From positions 1-52,368 of the forward strand of contig JAEXNA010000232.1 in assembly GCA_023447635.1 (NCBI GenBank): a DNA stretch of 52,368 nucleotides, in the 5' to 3' direction. Numbering within the stretch: the first letter of the stretch is position 1; every line of letters begins with the position of its first letter. Shown here in pieces: positions 43,520 to 50,901 of the stretch. The position numbers and the translations under genes are program-made. Source of the DNA: Vulcanimicrobiota bacterium. GTDB taxonomy: Bacteria > Vulcanimicrobiota > Xenobia > Xenobiales > JADMJV01. Below the pieces are notes generated by a model. The model did not search any database, had not been told where the DNA came from, and was given only the letters and a program-made list of their open reading frames with translations.

Positions 43520-43687
43520 GATAAGGACCTATATTCGCCTTCGGGCTGAAGAAGATCCTGGCCTGATATGCCGCACTTTGCTACGAAAAGTAAGGAAAAC
43601 CCTAGATTTCATCGAAGCTCCTTGTGGTTGAGAGGAATTCACTCTCGATTAGTTCTTGATGTTTTCTTGACATGGCAGCGTCTTTTT

Positions 43688-43716
43688 TTGAGAAGTCTAT
43701 GACATCGGCCGATTAT
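43688..43716 (+). promoter_or_regulatory. Candidate promoter of the Thr-rich lipoprotein gene
   Basis: Two readings overlap. Sigma-70: TTGAGA (43688-43693), N17, GATTAT (43711-43716). Sigma-28: GCCGATTA (43708-43715), 7 of 8 with the FliA/WhiG -10 GCCGATAA, with only a weak TGAG in the -35 place. The rest of 43520-43766 shows no gene. Confidence 0.45.
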
Positions 43717-43766
43717 TATGGCTGCCAAGACTTGAAGGTCTAAAACCTGTTCTGAAAGAGGACGTT

Positions 43767-44153
43767 ATGCAAACCAAACTTTTCACCGTGGGCGCTTTCT
43801 TCACCCTGTCGCTGCTGCTCGGCTGCCCCGGCGGCTCCGGCGCTGGCGCCACCGCCACCCCTCCCGCTGGCGACACCGCTCCTGCGACCACCACCACCGG
43901 TGACGCGAGCACCACCGCTCCCACCACCCCTACCGCCACCGCTGGCGACACCTCGACCGCTCCGGCCACCCCTGCCACCGTTGATGGCGGCGTGCCCGTG
44001 ACCGGCACCGCCACCCCCGTAGGCGGCGGCGTTGACGGCGCTGTGCCCGTCGAAGGCACCATGACCCCCGCTGCCCCCGTGGACGGCGCTGCTGTGCCCG
44101 TAGAAGGCACCATGACCCCGGCTGCCGACGCCACCGTCGCTCCCACCCCGTAG
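43767..44153 (+). CDS. Thr/Ala/Pro-rich lipoprotein
   Basis: 128 residues. Signal with lipobox LLLGC (Cys ~20) predicts lipid anchoring in the envelope. The mature part is low complexity: first Thr/Ala/Pro/Gly (TTTTGDASTTAPTTPTATAGD), then short repeats PV(T/E)GT(A/M)TPA and GGVDGAVPVEGTMTPAAPVDGAAVPVEGTMTPAA. There is no folded domain and no charged patch. Such chains act as spacers or may be O-glycosylated; neither can be shown here. A ribosome site (AAAGAGGA) is near the ATG. A folded region and a strong terminator follow. Confidence 0.8.
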   Translation: MQTKLFTVGAFFTLSLLLGCPGGSGAGATATPPAGDTAPATTTTGDASTTAPTTPTATAGDTSTAPATPATVDGGVPVTGTATPVGGGVDGAVPVEGTMTPAAPVDGAAVPVEGTMTPAADATVAPTP

Positions 44154-44170
44154 TCAACTTATCTCCGTGA

Positions 44171-44261
44171 CGGGACGGCTTCGCAGCGTCCCGCGCACTC
44201 GTCGTCGGTTGTACACGCGGCAGTGCTTTTATAACTAGCCTGCCGCCTGAAGCCGACGACG
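44171..44261 (+). ncRNA. Two strong hairpins: structured 3' UTR or candidate small RNA
   Basis: CGGGACG / CGTCCCG (44171-44177 / 44187-44193). Then the outer stem CGTCGTCGG / CCGACGACG (44200-44208 / 44253-44261) encloses GCGGCAG / CTGCCGC (44217-44223 / 44240-44246) with a 16-nt A/T-rich loop. All four helices are perfect. A terminator follows at 44278. No reading frame fits. Confidence 0.5.
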
Positions 44262-44277
44262 GATTCAGACCAGGGAG

Positions 44278-44315
44278 AAGAGGCCCTCACTTCGAGTGAG
44301 TGGCCTCTTTTTTTC
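44278..44315 (+). terminator. Rho-independent terminator
   Basis: GAGGCC(C)TCACT / AGTGA(GT)GGCCTC stem with a TTCG loop and seven T. It ends the lipoprotein transcript and the folded region. Confidence 0.92.
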
Positions 44316-44352
44316 ATCCCACCGGAAATTTGAGAAATGTGCTCGAGATCAC

Positions 44353-44381
44353 TTGCGCATTTCTAGACCAGTCTATATAAT
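44353..44381 (+). promoter_or_regulatory. tetR promoter with operator in the spacer
   Basis: TTGCGC (44353-44358), N17 and consensus TATAAT (44376-44381). The palindrome TAGACCAGTCTA (44364-44375) fills the spacer right up to the -10. The start of transcription is about 12 nt before the ATG. The operator resembles the LmrA/YxaF box of Bacillus. Confidence 0.85.
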
Positions 44382-44399
44382 CGGTCACAGAGAACAGCG

Positions 44400-44963
44400 A
44401 TGACCACCACGACCCGCGATAGGATGCTCGAGACCACCGTCCGCCTGCTTCGTAAGCAAGGCTTCAACGGAACCGGTCTCAACCAGATTATCAAAGAGAG
44501 CGGCACGCCAAAGGGTTCTCTGTATCATCACTTCCCCGGCGGTAAGGACCAGTTGGCCTCTGAAGCCATTCGTGCCGCGGGCGACCAGATGATCTCCTGG
44601 ATGGACGAGGCGTTTGCTCGCACGGCCACACCCAGGGAGGCTATCACCGCCATTCTGCTCGAGTCCGCTGAGGAGTTAGAGCAGACGGATTTCGAAAGCG
44701 GCTGCCCCATCGGCGCCGTGGCTCTCGAAGTGGCGGCTACCGAAAGCCCTGTCCGCGAAGCCTGTTTTCGGGCCTTCGTGATGGCTCAGGATATGCTGGT
44801 GCGAAATCTGTTGGCGGCTGGCTACGGTCCAACCGACGCGCAGGGCCTGGCCGAGTTGATGGTGACCACCTATGAAGGGGCCCTTCTGCTCAGTCGCGCC
44901 CAGCGCAGCACCCTGCCGCTGACCAACCTGACCAAGACTCTTCCTCGACTACTACCCCATTGA
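44400..44963 (+). CDS. TetR-family repressor, LmrA/YxaF type
   Basis: 187 residues. The N-terminal HTH (TRDRMLETTVRLLRKQGFNGTGLNQIIKESGTPKGSLYHHFPGGKDQLASEAI) is a standard TetR DNA-binding domain. The C-terminal domain has ESGCPIGAVALEVAATESPVREACFRAF, the hallmark of the LmrA/YxaF branch, which controls drug or flavonoid-responsive efflux or oxidoreductase genes. Here matched operators lie in its own promoter and in that of the next gene, so it likely represses both. There is no efflux pump beside it, so the regulated function is atypical. No ribosome site; the leader is about 12 nt. Confidence 0.92.
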   Translation: MTTTTRDRMLETTVRLLRKQGFNGTGLNQIIKESGTPKGSLYHHFPGGKDQLASEAIRAAGDQMISWMDEAFARTATPREAITAILLESAEELEQTDFESGCPIGAVALEVAATESPVREACFRAFVMAQDMLVRNLLAAGYGPTDAQGLAELMVTTYEGALLLSRAQRSTLPLTNLTKTLPRLLPH

Positions 44964-44999
44964 CCCTTTTTTTGTCTCGAAATTATATAGACTGGTCTA
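44960..44999 (+). promoter_or_regulatory. Promoter and TetR operator of the next gene
   Basis: TTGACC (44960-44965, overlapping the tetR stop), N18, TATATA (44984-44989). The operator TAGACTGGTCTA (44988-44999) is the exact reverse complement of the upstream one and covers the start of transcription. Confidence 0.8.
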
Positions 45000-45026
45000 C
45001 AGTCACCACGAAAGGAACCTCACGTT

Positions 45027-45329
45027 ATGAATCGCACTCTGTCCACCCTGCTCGTCTCTGCCCTCACCCTTGCGACTTTAAGCTCCAGCGCTCTGGCTGA
45101 GCCGACGCAGAAGCCCTCCGTCGAACAACCGGTCGAAGCCGTAGTGCAAACCCTACAGCAGAGAGAATCCGTCTCCGCCCCGCCCCTGGTCGTCCAGGAG
45201 GAGGTGGGAGAAGTGGCTCCGCTGACCACTCGTCCTGCTCAGGAACGTCCACGTGGCAAGAGCCGCGCGGACCACGAGGCGGCCCCGTCGGGTCCCGACA
45301 AGCCGCTGCTCGAAATCAAGGGTTTCTAA
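45027..45329 (+). CDS. Small secreted proline/glutamate-rich protein
   Basis: 100 residues. A signal peptide (NRTLSTLLVSALTLATLSSSALA) is followed by an extended, disordered-looking chain (PTQKPSVEQPVEAVVQTLQQRESVSAPPLVVQEEVGEVAPLTTRP...). Ribosome site AAAGGAA is 11 bases before the ATG. The TetR operator overlapping its promoter makes it the direct target of that repressor. No family recognised. Its being the only adjacent target is odd for this type of regulator. Confidence 0.75.
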   Translation: MNRTLSTLLVSALTLATLSSSALAEPTQKPSVEQPVEAVVQTLQQRESVSAPPLVVQEEVGEVAPLTTRPAQERPRGKSRADHEAAPSGPDKPLLEIKGF

Positions 45330-45389
45330 GGGGATAGCGGCTTAGAGTTCGGCAAAGGGCTCTAGACGTTGTCTCCGATCTCGACCTTC

Positions 45390-45410
45390 GGGGCCCCTGC
45401 GGGCCCTTTT
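45390..45410 (+). terminator. Rho-independent terminator
   Basis: GGGCCC-CTGC-GGGCCC hairpin followed by TTTT, 60 bp after the small secreted protein gene. Confidence 0.75.
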
Positions 45411-45493
45411 CCCGTTCCGGCTTCCTGCTGGGGGAAACCCTTCAAGTTTGAGCACGGTTGGAGCGTGGAAGAGAAAGCCGAGGTAAGCGCGAG

Positions 45494-46318
45494 ATGTTGT
45501 TCGAGCCGATTATGGATAAGCTGCAGTGGGCTTTCGACCTGCTCTTCGGGTTGGTTCCGCGCCGTCTGGCGCCCGGGGCGGTCGAGCCGTTGCTGGTTGG
45601 CCACCGGGGGGTTTTTGGTCACCCGGAGGTGTTGGAGAACACCTTCCCGGCGTTCGATATGGCGGTTTCCCGAGGGGGCGGAATCGAGTTCGATCTGCAT
45701 CTGACCCGGGATGGGGTCGTCGTCGTTCACCACGACCCGACCCTGCTGCGCGTCCACGGCCGAACGCAGGCTATCGCTGATCTGACGCTCGAGCGTCTGC
45801 AAGAGCTGGCGCCTGCGGTGCCGACCTTCGATGAGCTTCTCGAGCGCTACGGACACAGCTGTCCCCACTATTTCCTGGAGCCCAAGGTCCGCGACCCCCA
45901 GGGGATGCGCCGGCTTGCCCACGCGGTGGGTGAGAGTCTCACCAGGGCGCGCCTGGGGCGACACGCCACCCTGATTTCCAGTCACACCGCGATGCTGGAT
46001 GTGGCGAGGGAAGAGCTTCCGTGGCTGTCTCGAGCTATCATCTTTTTCGCTTCCTCACGCTCGGCCGAGCGCTATGTTCGGCGTCACGGCGACACCGGTA
46101 TGGCCGGCTGGTATTTCAGTTTTCCCCAGCACATGATAGAAGAACTGCGAGAGCGCGGCCTGCATATCGGTGTCGGGCAGATCGATTACGCCAACACCCA
46201 CCGGCATTACCGGAATCGCGGATTCCGCTACCAGTTCACCAACCGGATCGATCGCCTGGTCGCTCCTCAGGCTCCCCTCTCACCTCCCCCTCGACCGTCG
46301 CTGGTGGGATCGAGGTAG
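45494..46318 (+). CDS. Glycerophosphodiester phosphodiesterase family protein
   Basis: 274 residues from the ATG at 45494 (GAGGTAAG about 9 bases upstream; a frame opening 12 codons earlier is less likely). GDPD motifs: LVGHRGVFG...LENTFPAFDMAVSRGG, IEFDLHLTRDGVVVVHHDPTLLRVHGRT, TFDELLERYG, HYFLEPKV and the late GMAGWYFSFPQHM...GLHIGVGQI. The family splits glycerophosphodiesters from phospholipid turnover into glycerol-3-phosphate and alcohol. The metal Glu/Asp of E-x-D and the HD pair are present. An N-terminal amphipathic stretch (LQWAFDLLFGLVPRRLAPG) may bind membrane. Confidence 0.9.
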   Translation: MLFEPIMDKLQWAFDLLFGLVPRRLAPGAVEPLLVGHRGVFGHPEVLENTFPAFDMAVSRGGGIEFDLHLTRDGVVVVHHDPTLLRVHGRTQAIADLTLERLQELAPAVPTFDELLERYGHSCPHYFLEPKVRDPQGMRRLAHAVGESLTRARLGRHATLISSHTAMLDVAREELPWLSRAIIFFASSRSAERYVRRHGDTGMAGWYFSFPQHMIEELRERGLHIGVGQIDYANTHRHYRNRGFRYQFTNRIDRLVAPQAPLSPPPRPSLVGSR

Positions 46319-46416
46319 CCGGATAGGTCTACCAGGCTACCCATCTCGGAATCCTCCGAGGTGAGGCAGTTTCCCGCATCTGCTCTAAGCTAGAAGAAGA
46401 GGTAAGGAGGTACGCT

Positions 46417-46566
46417 ATGTTTTCTAAGGAGAAGAACGCCAAGGACGAGAAGGCTGAAGAGTCGACCGACCTGGGCATCCGACTGGATAACCTCGAGATG
46501 GAGTCCGTGGCCGAACAGCTGCGCGACATCGAGGCGAAGAAAGCCAAAGAGAAAAAGAGTTCTTGA
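46417..46566 (+). CDS. Small highly charged protein (49 residues)
   Basis: The ATG at 46417 has a near-perfect AAGGAGG 6 bases upstream, which decides it is real. The product is almost all Lys, Glu and Asp (KEKNAKDEKAEESTD, LGIRLDNLEMESVAEQLRDIE, AKKAKEKKSS) and should form one or two helices or be disordered. It is followed 26 bp later by a terminator and then the DtxR-type regulator gene. No family recognised. Confidence 0.7.
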   Translation: MFSKEKNAKDEKAEESTDLGIRLDNLEMESVAEQLRDIEAKKAKEKKSS

Positions 46567-46591
46567 TCTTCCGCCAGGAAGATTTCCGTAA

Positions 46592-46619
46592 GAAGCCCCG
46601 GCCCGTCCGGGGCTTTTGC
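46592..46619 (+). terminator. Rho-independent terminator
   Basis: AGCCCCGG / CCGGGGCT perfect stem, CCCGT loop, short T-tail (TTTTG); ends the small charged protein transcript. Confidence 0.75.
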
Positions 46620-46676
46620 CTTGTTGGTTCCCCGCGCGGTACAGGTGAATCGGTCGCCTGGCAGAAACCCAGGGCC

Positions 46677-47324
46677 ATGTCCGAGTCGACAGAGATGTAT
46701 CTCTTGACCATCTACAAGCTGAACCAACTGCACGGCCGGGCCGGGAACACACAATTGGCCAGCTGGCTGGGCGTTAGCACGGCCTCGATCACCGAGATGA
46801 TCAAAAAGCTCACCGACAAAGGCCTGGTCGAGCGCAAAGGGCGTAGCCTGTACCTGCTACCCGAGGGGCGCTCTATCGCGCTTCGCGTGATCCGCAAGCA
46901 CCGCCTGGCCGAACGACTGCTTACCGACCATCTGAAGATCTCCTGGGACCACGCGCATGAACAGGCGTGTCGTCTCGAGCATATCCTCAGCGATCAGGTG
47001 GTCGACGCCCTGGAAGAGTTTTTGCAGTTTCCCAAGACCTGCCCGCACGGGCACCCGATTCCCGACAAGGAAGGGAACCTCGAGTTCGTCGAGGCGCCGG
47101 CGCTTTCCGAATTTCCCGAGGGCAGTCGAGTGGTGGTAGAACGGGTCAGCGAAGAGTCTTCCGAGGTGTTGCGCTATCTGGAAAGCGTCCGCCTGTTCCC
47201 CGGGGCCGAGCTAACCATTTCCAAGGTGGCTCCTTTCGAAGGTCCGCTGCTGGTGCAGATCCACGACGAGGCGCTCCCGCTGAGCCGAGAGATCGCCTCG
47301 AAAGTTTGGGCCCGATCCGTCTAG
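46677..47324 (+). CDS. DtxR/MntR-family metal-dependent transcription regulator
   Basis: 215 residues. The winged helix (STEMYLLTIYKLNQLHGRAGNTQLASWLGVSTASITEMIKKLTDKGLVERKGRSLYLLPEGR) is followed by a dimerisation/metal domain with HEQACRLEHILSDQVVDALEEFL (Cys, Glu and His ligands as in DtxR) and CPHGHPIP. A C-terminal SH3-like FeoA domain (EGSRVVVERVSEES...PGAELTISKVAPFEGPLLVQI) is present. This three-domain form is typical of DtxR/IdeR-type Fe or Mn sensors that repress uptake genes. The ATG at 46677 gives the family N terminus; the upstream open frame runs through a terminator. No transporter gene is adjacent. Confidence 0.93.
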   Translation: MSESTEMYLLTIYKLNQLHGRAGNTQLASWLGVSTASITEMIKKLTDKGLVERKGRSLYLLPEGRSIALRVIRKHRLAERLLTDHLKISWDHAHEQACRLEHILSDQVVDALEEFLQFPKTCPHGHPIPDKEGNLEFVEAPALSEFPEGSRVVVERVSEESSEVLRYLESVRLFPGAELTISKVAPFEGPLLVQIHDEALPLSREIASKVWARSV

Positions 47325-47427
47325 CGCCGCTGCTGGCCCTTTTTCGAAACCGCCGCGCGATTTCACGATTTTTTCAAGTAGGCGTGGTACCTTGAACCTA
47401 ACAGCAGGAGAAAGGTAACACACAGAA

Positions 47428-47640
47428 ATGACCACCATCAGCGCTTACACTCAGAATCTTTCCAGCACCGCTTCCAAGGCCCCCGCGTCGGCGGCCCGCG
47501 AAGAAGGCGGTCTGCCCTCTCTGACCCCGGGTTTCCGCGGCGCGGCCGCTCTGGACGGTTCGACTCCGTTCTCGACCTCCAACCCCGGCTTCGGGAGCCG
47601 CTCGAACAGCAGCTTCAGCCTGGGAAGCTTTCTGGGCTAG
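47428..47640 (+). CDS. Small Ser/Gly-rich protein (70 residues)
   Basis: Starts at the ATG at 47428 behind GGAGAAAGG. No signal peptide. Sequence such as SAYTQNLSSTASKAPASAAREEGG, then SLTPGFRGAAALDGSTPFSTSNPGFGSRSNSSFSLGSFLG; the FG/SF-rich end recalls low-complexity repeats and loosely the FGSSFGG end of the SYG-repeat protein at 36022. It is followed by a good terminator, which supports it as a separate gene. Function unknown. Confidence 0.65.
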   Translation: MTTISAYTQNLSSTASKAPASAAREEGGLPSLTPGFRGAAALDGSTPFSTSNPGFGSRSNSSFSLGSFLG

Positions 47641-47669
47641 ATAGCCCCCTGGCAAAGCACCCACGGAAG

Positions 47670-47698
47670 GGCGCAATCCGATGCGGATTGGCCCTTTT
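47670..47698 (+). terminator. Rho-independent terminator
   Basis: GGGC-G-CAATCCG / CGGATTG-GCCC stem with an ATG loop, followed by TTTTG; 30 bp after the small Ser/Gly-rich gene. Confidence 0.8.
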
Positions 47699-47756
47699 GT
47701 GCATGTCTGGGACGATTTTCCCAGGAATCCCCGCTTCACGGTATAACCTTGGGCGC

Positions 47757-48035
47757 ATGGAACCGGATTTCAAGGCCCTGGCCGAAGCGTGGGCGGCCAA
47801 CGACCCGCGCTTGAACGAACTCGAAGGTGACCGGCGGGAAGCGATGATCGGCCGTCTGGCCGAAGCGCTCTCTCGTCGTCGGAATCTGCAAGCAGCCGAA
47901 GAGCGGGACATCGGTCTGGTGGTCAACATCGACCGCGACCATTTCCGCCCTGAAGGGGGCCTCTCCGAGGCCGCGTTAGAGCAGTTGACCGAGTTCGTGC
48001 AGGAGCGTATCGACGAGGATGCTCGCGAGCGCTGA
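47757..48035 (+). CDS. Small helical protein of unknown function
   Basis: 92 residues from the ATG at 47757. TATAAC at 47742-47747 would place the transcript start about 3 bases before the ATG, so this gene may be nearly leaderless; no ribosome site is seen. The product is mostly helical: EPDFKALAEAWAANDPRLNELEGDRREAMIGRLAEALSRRR, then LVVNIDRDHFRPEGGLSEAALEQLTEFVQERIDEDA. The upstream in-frame extension runs into a terminator and is rejected. No family recognised. Confidence 0.65.
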   Translation: MEPDFKALAEAWAANDPRLNELEGDRREAMIGRLAEALSRRRNLQAAEERDIGLVVNIDRDHFRPEGGLSEAALEQLTEFVQERIDEDARER

Positions 48036-48103
48036 TCCGTATTAGGGGTTTAGAACTTCGGTGTCGGAGAAAAGATAAGGCATAATTTTGCCCGGAGGCT
48101 GTC

Positions 48104-49150
48104 ATGTTACGTATCGGAGTTATGAGGGGTCGCGAAGAGTCGTTCCCGGAGGCCATTGTCGCCACCATCAACGCCAAGGGAGGCGACGAAGTCCGCGCTG
48201 AGTTCCTTCAGGTCGGTGGTACCTCGATGGGCGAAAAGTGCCCTTACAATGTGATCATGGACCGCATCTCTCACGAGGTGCCGTACTATCAGGTCTACCT
48301 GAAGCAGGCGTCCATGCAGGGCACCTATGTGGTGAACAACCCGTTCTGGATGAACGTCGATGACAAGTTCTTCGGCTACAGCCTGGCCCAGACCATGGGT
48401 ATCCCGGTTCCCAAGACCGTGGTTCTGCCCAACCGCGAGTACATCGCCGACATCAACGCCGGTTCGCTGCGCAACCTGTGGCCCATCGACTGGAAAGCTC
48501 GTCTGGAAGAAGTCGGTCTGCCCTGTATCATGAAGCCCGCCTTCGGTGGTGGCTGGAAGAACGTGACCAAGATCGAATCGATCGAGCACGCCATCGAGAC
48601 CTATGAGCAGTCCGGCGATCTGACCATGACGCTGCAAGAGTTCATCGAGTGGGACGATTACATCCGCTGCCTTTGCATCGGCCGTAAGCACGCTCGTTCG
48701 ATCCGCTACATCCCGCGCCCCATGGGCATGGGCGAATACGTTCAGGACCTCTCGGTACTGAACCCCGAGCACGCTCGCCGCGCTGAAGAGTACTCGCTGC
48801 GCTTCAACGAAGTGATCGGCTACGACATGAACGCGCTCGAGTTCGCCGTCAAGGGCGACACCGTGTACGCGATCGATATCACCAACTACGTTTGCGATAT
48901 GGACTACAAGTCGCTGCGCGACGCTCACTTCCACTGGGCCGTGGACCACATGTCCGACCTGCTCATCGAGAAGGCTCGCACCGGCGCTCGCAACGAGCCG
49001 ACCGCCAACTGGTCGCGCATCCCCGAGTTCAGCTTCCACAGCAACGGCAAGAGCGCCGGTGCTGCCAAGGCTCCCAAAGCCAAGGCCGAAAAGGTGGAAA
49101 AAGCGGACAAGGCTCCTAAAGCCAAGGGCCGCAAAAAAGCCGTCAAGTAA
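48104..49150 (+). CDS. ATP-grasp family ligase with Lys/Ala-rich tail
   Basis: 348 residues with GGAGG before the ATG. The layout is that of RimK/ATP-grasp enzymes: pre-grasp N domain (LRIGVMRGREESFPEAIVATINAKG), ATP-binding lysine in LPCIMKPAFGGGWKNVTKI, hinge LQEFIEWDDYIRCLCIG, and metal-binding acidic end ALEFAVKGDTVYAIDITNYV. ATP-grasp ligases join a carboxylate to an amine via acyl phosphate; the substrate here is unknown. The last ~35 residues are a Lys/Ala/Pro repeat (AAKAPKAKAEKVEKADKAPKAKGRKKAVK), like histone-H1-type or nucleic-acid-binding tails, and are unusual for the family. Codon bias suggests high expression. Confidence 0.83.
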   Translation: MLRIGVMRGREESFPEAIVATINAKGGDEVRAEFLQVGGTSMGEKCPYNVIMDRISHEVPYYQVYLKQASMQGTYVVNNPFWMNVDDKFFGYSLAQTMGIPVPKTVVLPNREYIADINAGSLRNLWPIDWKARLEEVGLPCIMKPAFGGGWKNVTKIESIEHAIETYEQSGDLTMTLQEFIEWDDYIRCLCIGRKHARSIRYIPRPMGMGEYVQDLSVLNPEHARRAEEYSLRFNEVIGYDMNALEFAVKGDTVYAIDITNYVCDMDYKSLRDAHFHWAVDHMSDLLIEKARTGARNEPTANWSRIPEFSFHSNGKSAGAAKAPKAKAEKVEKADKAPKAKGRKKAVK

Positions 49151-49173
49151 GTCCAACCGGATTACCTGATCGT

Positions 49174-49213
49174 ATAAGAAGAGCTCGCCACCAGCGAGCT
49201 CTTCTTATTTTTG
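49174..49213 (+). terminator. Very strong rho-independent terminator
   Basis: Perfect 15-bp stem ATAAGAAGAGCTCGC / GCGAGCTCTTCTTAT with loop CACCA and TTTTT tail. Confidence 0.95.
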
Positions 49214-49311
49214 AGGGGTATTTGTCGATAGGGTCAGAAGTGCATCTCCCCGACCCCTATGACAATCGTGGGACGGCGCGACAGAAAACTTCGAGAAACG
49301 GATAGGTTGAT

Positions 49312-50901
49312 ATGGCGAAGAATGTGACAGTCAAAGCTCTGGGTTCGCTACTGGCCCTGACTCTGGCCGGCTGTGGCAGCAGCGGGTCCAACGACGTGGT
49401 CCTCGGCCAGCAGGGCGGCGGTGGCGGTGGCGGCGGTGGCGGTGGCGGCGGTGGCGGCGGAACCACGCTCCCGCCGGGACAATCTACCAACTACACTTTC
49501 GACTTCCCGGACTTCCCTAACAACGGCCGGGTGACCACGGTCGCCACCTACCAGGTGGCGGGCGAGACTAGCAGCGTGATCGGCGATGTTTTCGCGGCCG
49601 TGCGTCAGGGCTCGTTCGACGGAATGGCCAAGATGGACCTGACCACCCCGGAAGCGAAGGGAGAATCGGTCCCCTTACCGGGCGGATGCGGCACGGCGGA
49701 AGTGAGCCAGATGGTCTCTCTGATGGGCCTCAATGACGAGGAGTCGGTCAACGCTCAGGAAGTTCGGGCTCGCTTTCAGGAACTGCCCGAGGGCGCTATC
49801 CGCACCTTTTATCTGATCACGGCGTTCCGGTCGACCGAGGCGGCCAAGGTGCTGCAGCCGTCCGAGACCCAGCACTGTACGATCTTTGCTGAACTCGACA
49901 GTCAGGGTAACCCCTGTATCAGCCGCGAGAAGGCGCTACGGATCGCTCAGGCGTTTGATTCGAACAACCCGAAACGGCCTGGCAGCGGTATCTACGCTCA
50001 GGTCCGAGCCGGCTTCGGCAGCGAATGGAACCAGAACCCGGTAGGCGGTCGCGACGGCGACACCAAGGTCGTTCTTTTCTTCTTCCGCTCGCTGGGTAAC
50101 AGTCTGTACGGCTATACCTCGCCCGCCGACTCTTCGACCGGCACCCAGTCGAACCAGGCCGAGATCGTTTACATCAACGCCAACAAAGACGACGACCAGA
50201 CCCTATCGACCCTGGCCCACGAGTTCCAGCATCTGGTCAACCACAACGAGAAGGTGGTGCGCCAGGGCACTTTCCCGACGGCGACGGCGGCGGGAGAGAA
50301 CGTCTCTATCAACGAGGGGCTGTCCCAGTTGGCCGAAGAGGTCTGTGGATTCGATTTCAACAACGGCAACACGCTGCTGGTCGACGTCTGCAACGACTAT
50401 CTCGAGCGTCCGGAGAGCCACGAGTTCTTCAACTTCAACGCGGCGGGGCTGGGCTACGGTCAAAGCTACCTGTTCCTCAAGTACATCCGAGAGCACTACG
50501 GCGACTCGACCATTCGTAGCCTCGCTACGTCGCCGGCGGTAGGCAAAGCCAATCTCGACACTCAGCTCCCGAACGGCTTTGCGGAGAACTTCCGGCGCTG
50601 GACCATTGCTAACTACGCGACCAACCTGGGTGGAAGCGTGCCCGCGATGTACCGCTATCCGAGCGGGTTCCGCACTAACGGAAGCTACCCCGCAGGGCAA
50701 CTGCAAGGGCTGAGCACCAACGCTCTGACCAATAACTCTGGCACGGATGTCGGCGACATGGGTCCCTGGTCGGCGACCTATCTCTCCTACACCGGCGGCA
50801 ACGGTTCCGATCTGCGGCTCGAAGTTGAATCGGCACCGGGTTCGCCGGTCGGCGTCGTGTACGAGGCGCTCCAGGGCACCTTCACTTCCTTCGAGCAGTA
50901 G
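49312..50901 (+). CDS. M30-like metallopeptidase lipoprotein
   Basis: 529 residues. The lipoprotein signal ends LTLAGC (Cys ~21). A run of 16 Gly follows (~36-51) as a flexible tether. The catalytic core has H303-E304-F-Q-H307 (LAHEFQHLVNHNEK) and E335 in INEGLSQLAEEVCGFD, the pattern of hyicolysin-like (M30) peptidases. FFRSLGNSLYGYTSPADS and LFLKYIREHYGDSTIRSLATS also fit that family. It is predicted to be tethered on the outer membrane or cell surface. It ends one base from the convergent PNPOx-like gene. Confidence 0.82.
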   Translation: MAKNVTVKALGSLLALTLAGCGSSGSNDVVLGQQGGGGGGGGGGGGGGGGTTLPPGQSTNYTFDFPDFPNNGRVTTVATYQVAGETSSVIGDVFAAVRQGSFDGMAKMDLTTPEAKGESVPLPGGCGTAEVSQMVSLMGLNDEESVNAQEVRARFQELPEGAIRTFYLITAFRSTEAAKVLQPSETQHCTIFAELDSQGNPCISREKALRIAQAFDSNNPKRPGSGIYAQVRAGFGSEWNQNPVGGRDGDTKVVLFFFRSLGNSLYGYTSPADSSTGTQSNQAEIVYINANKDDDQTLSTLAHEFQHLVNHNEKVVRQGTFPTATAAGENVSINEGLSQLAEEVCGFDFNNGNTLLVDVCNDYLERPESHEFFNFNAAGLGYGQSYLFLKYIREHYGDSTIRSLATSPAVGKANLDTQLPNGFAENFRRWTIANYATNLGGSVPAMYRYPSGFRTNGSYPAGQLQGLSTNALTNNSGTDVGDMGPWSATYLSYTGGNGSDLRLEVESAPGSPVGVVYEALQGTFTSFEQ

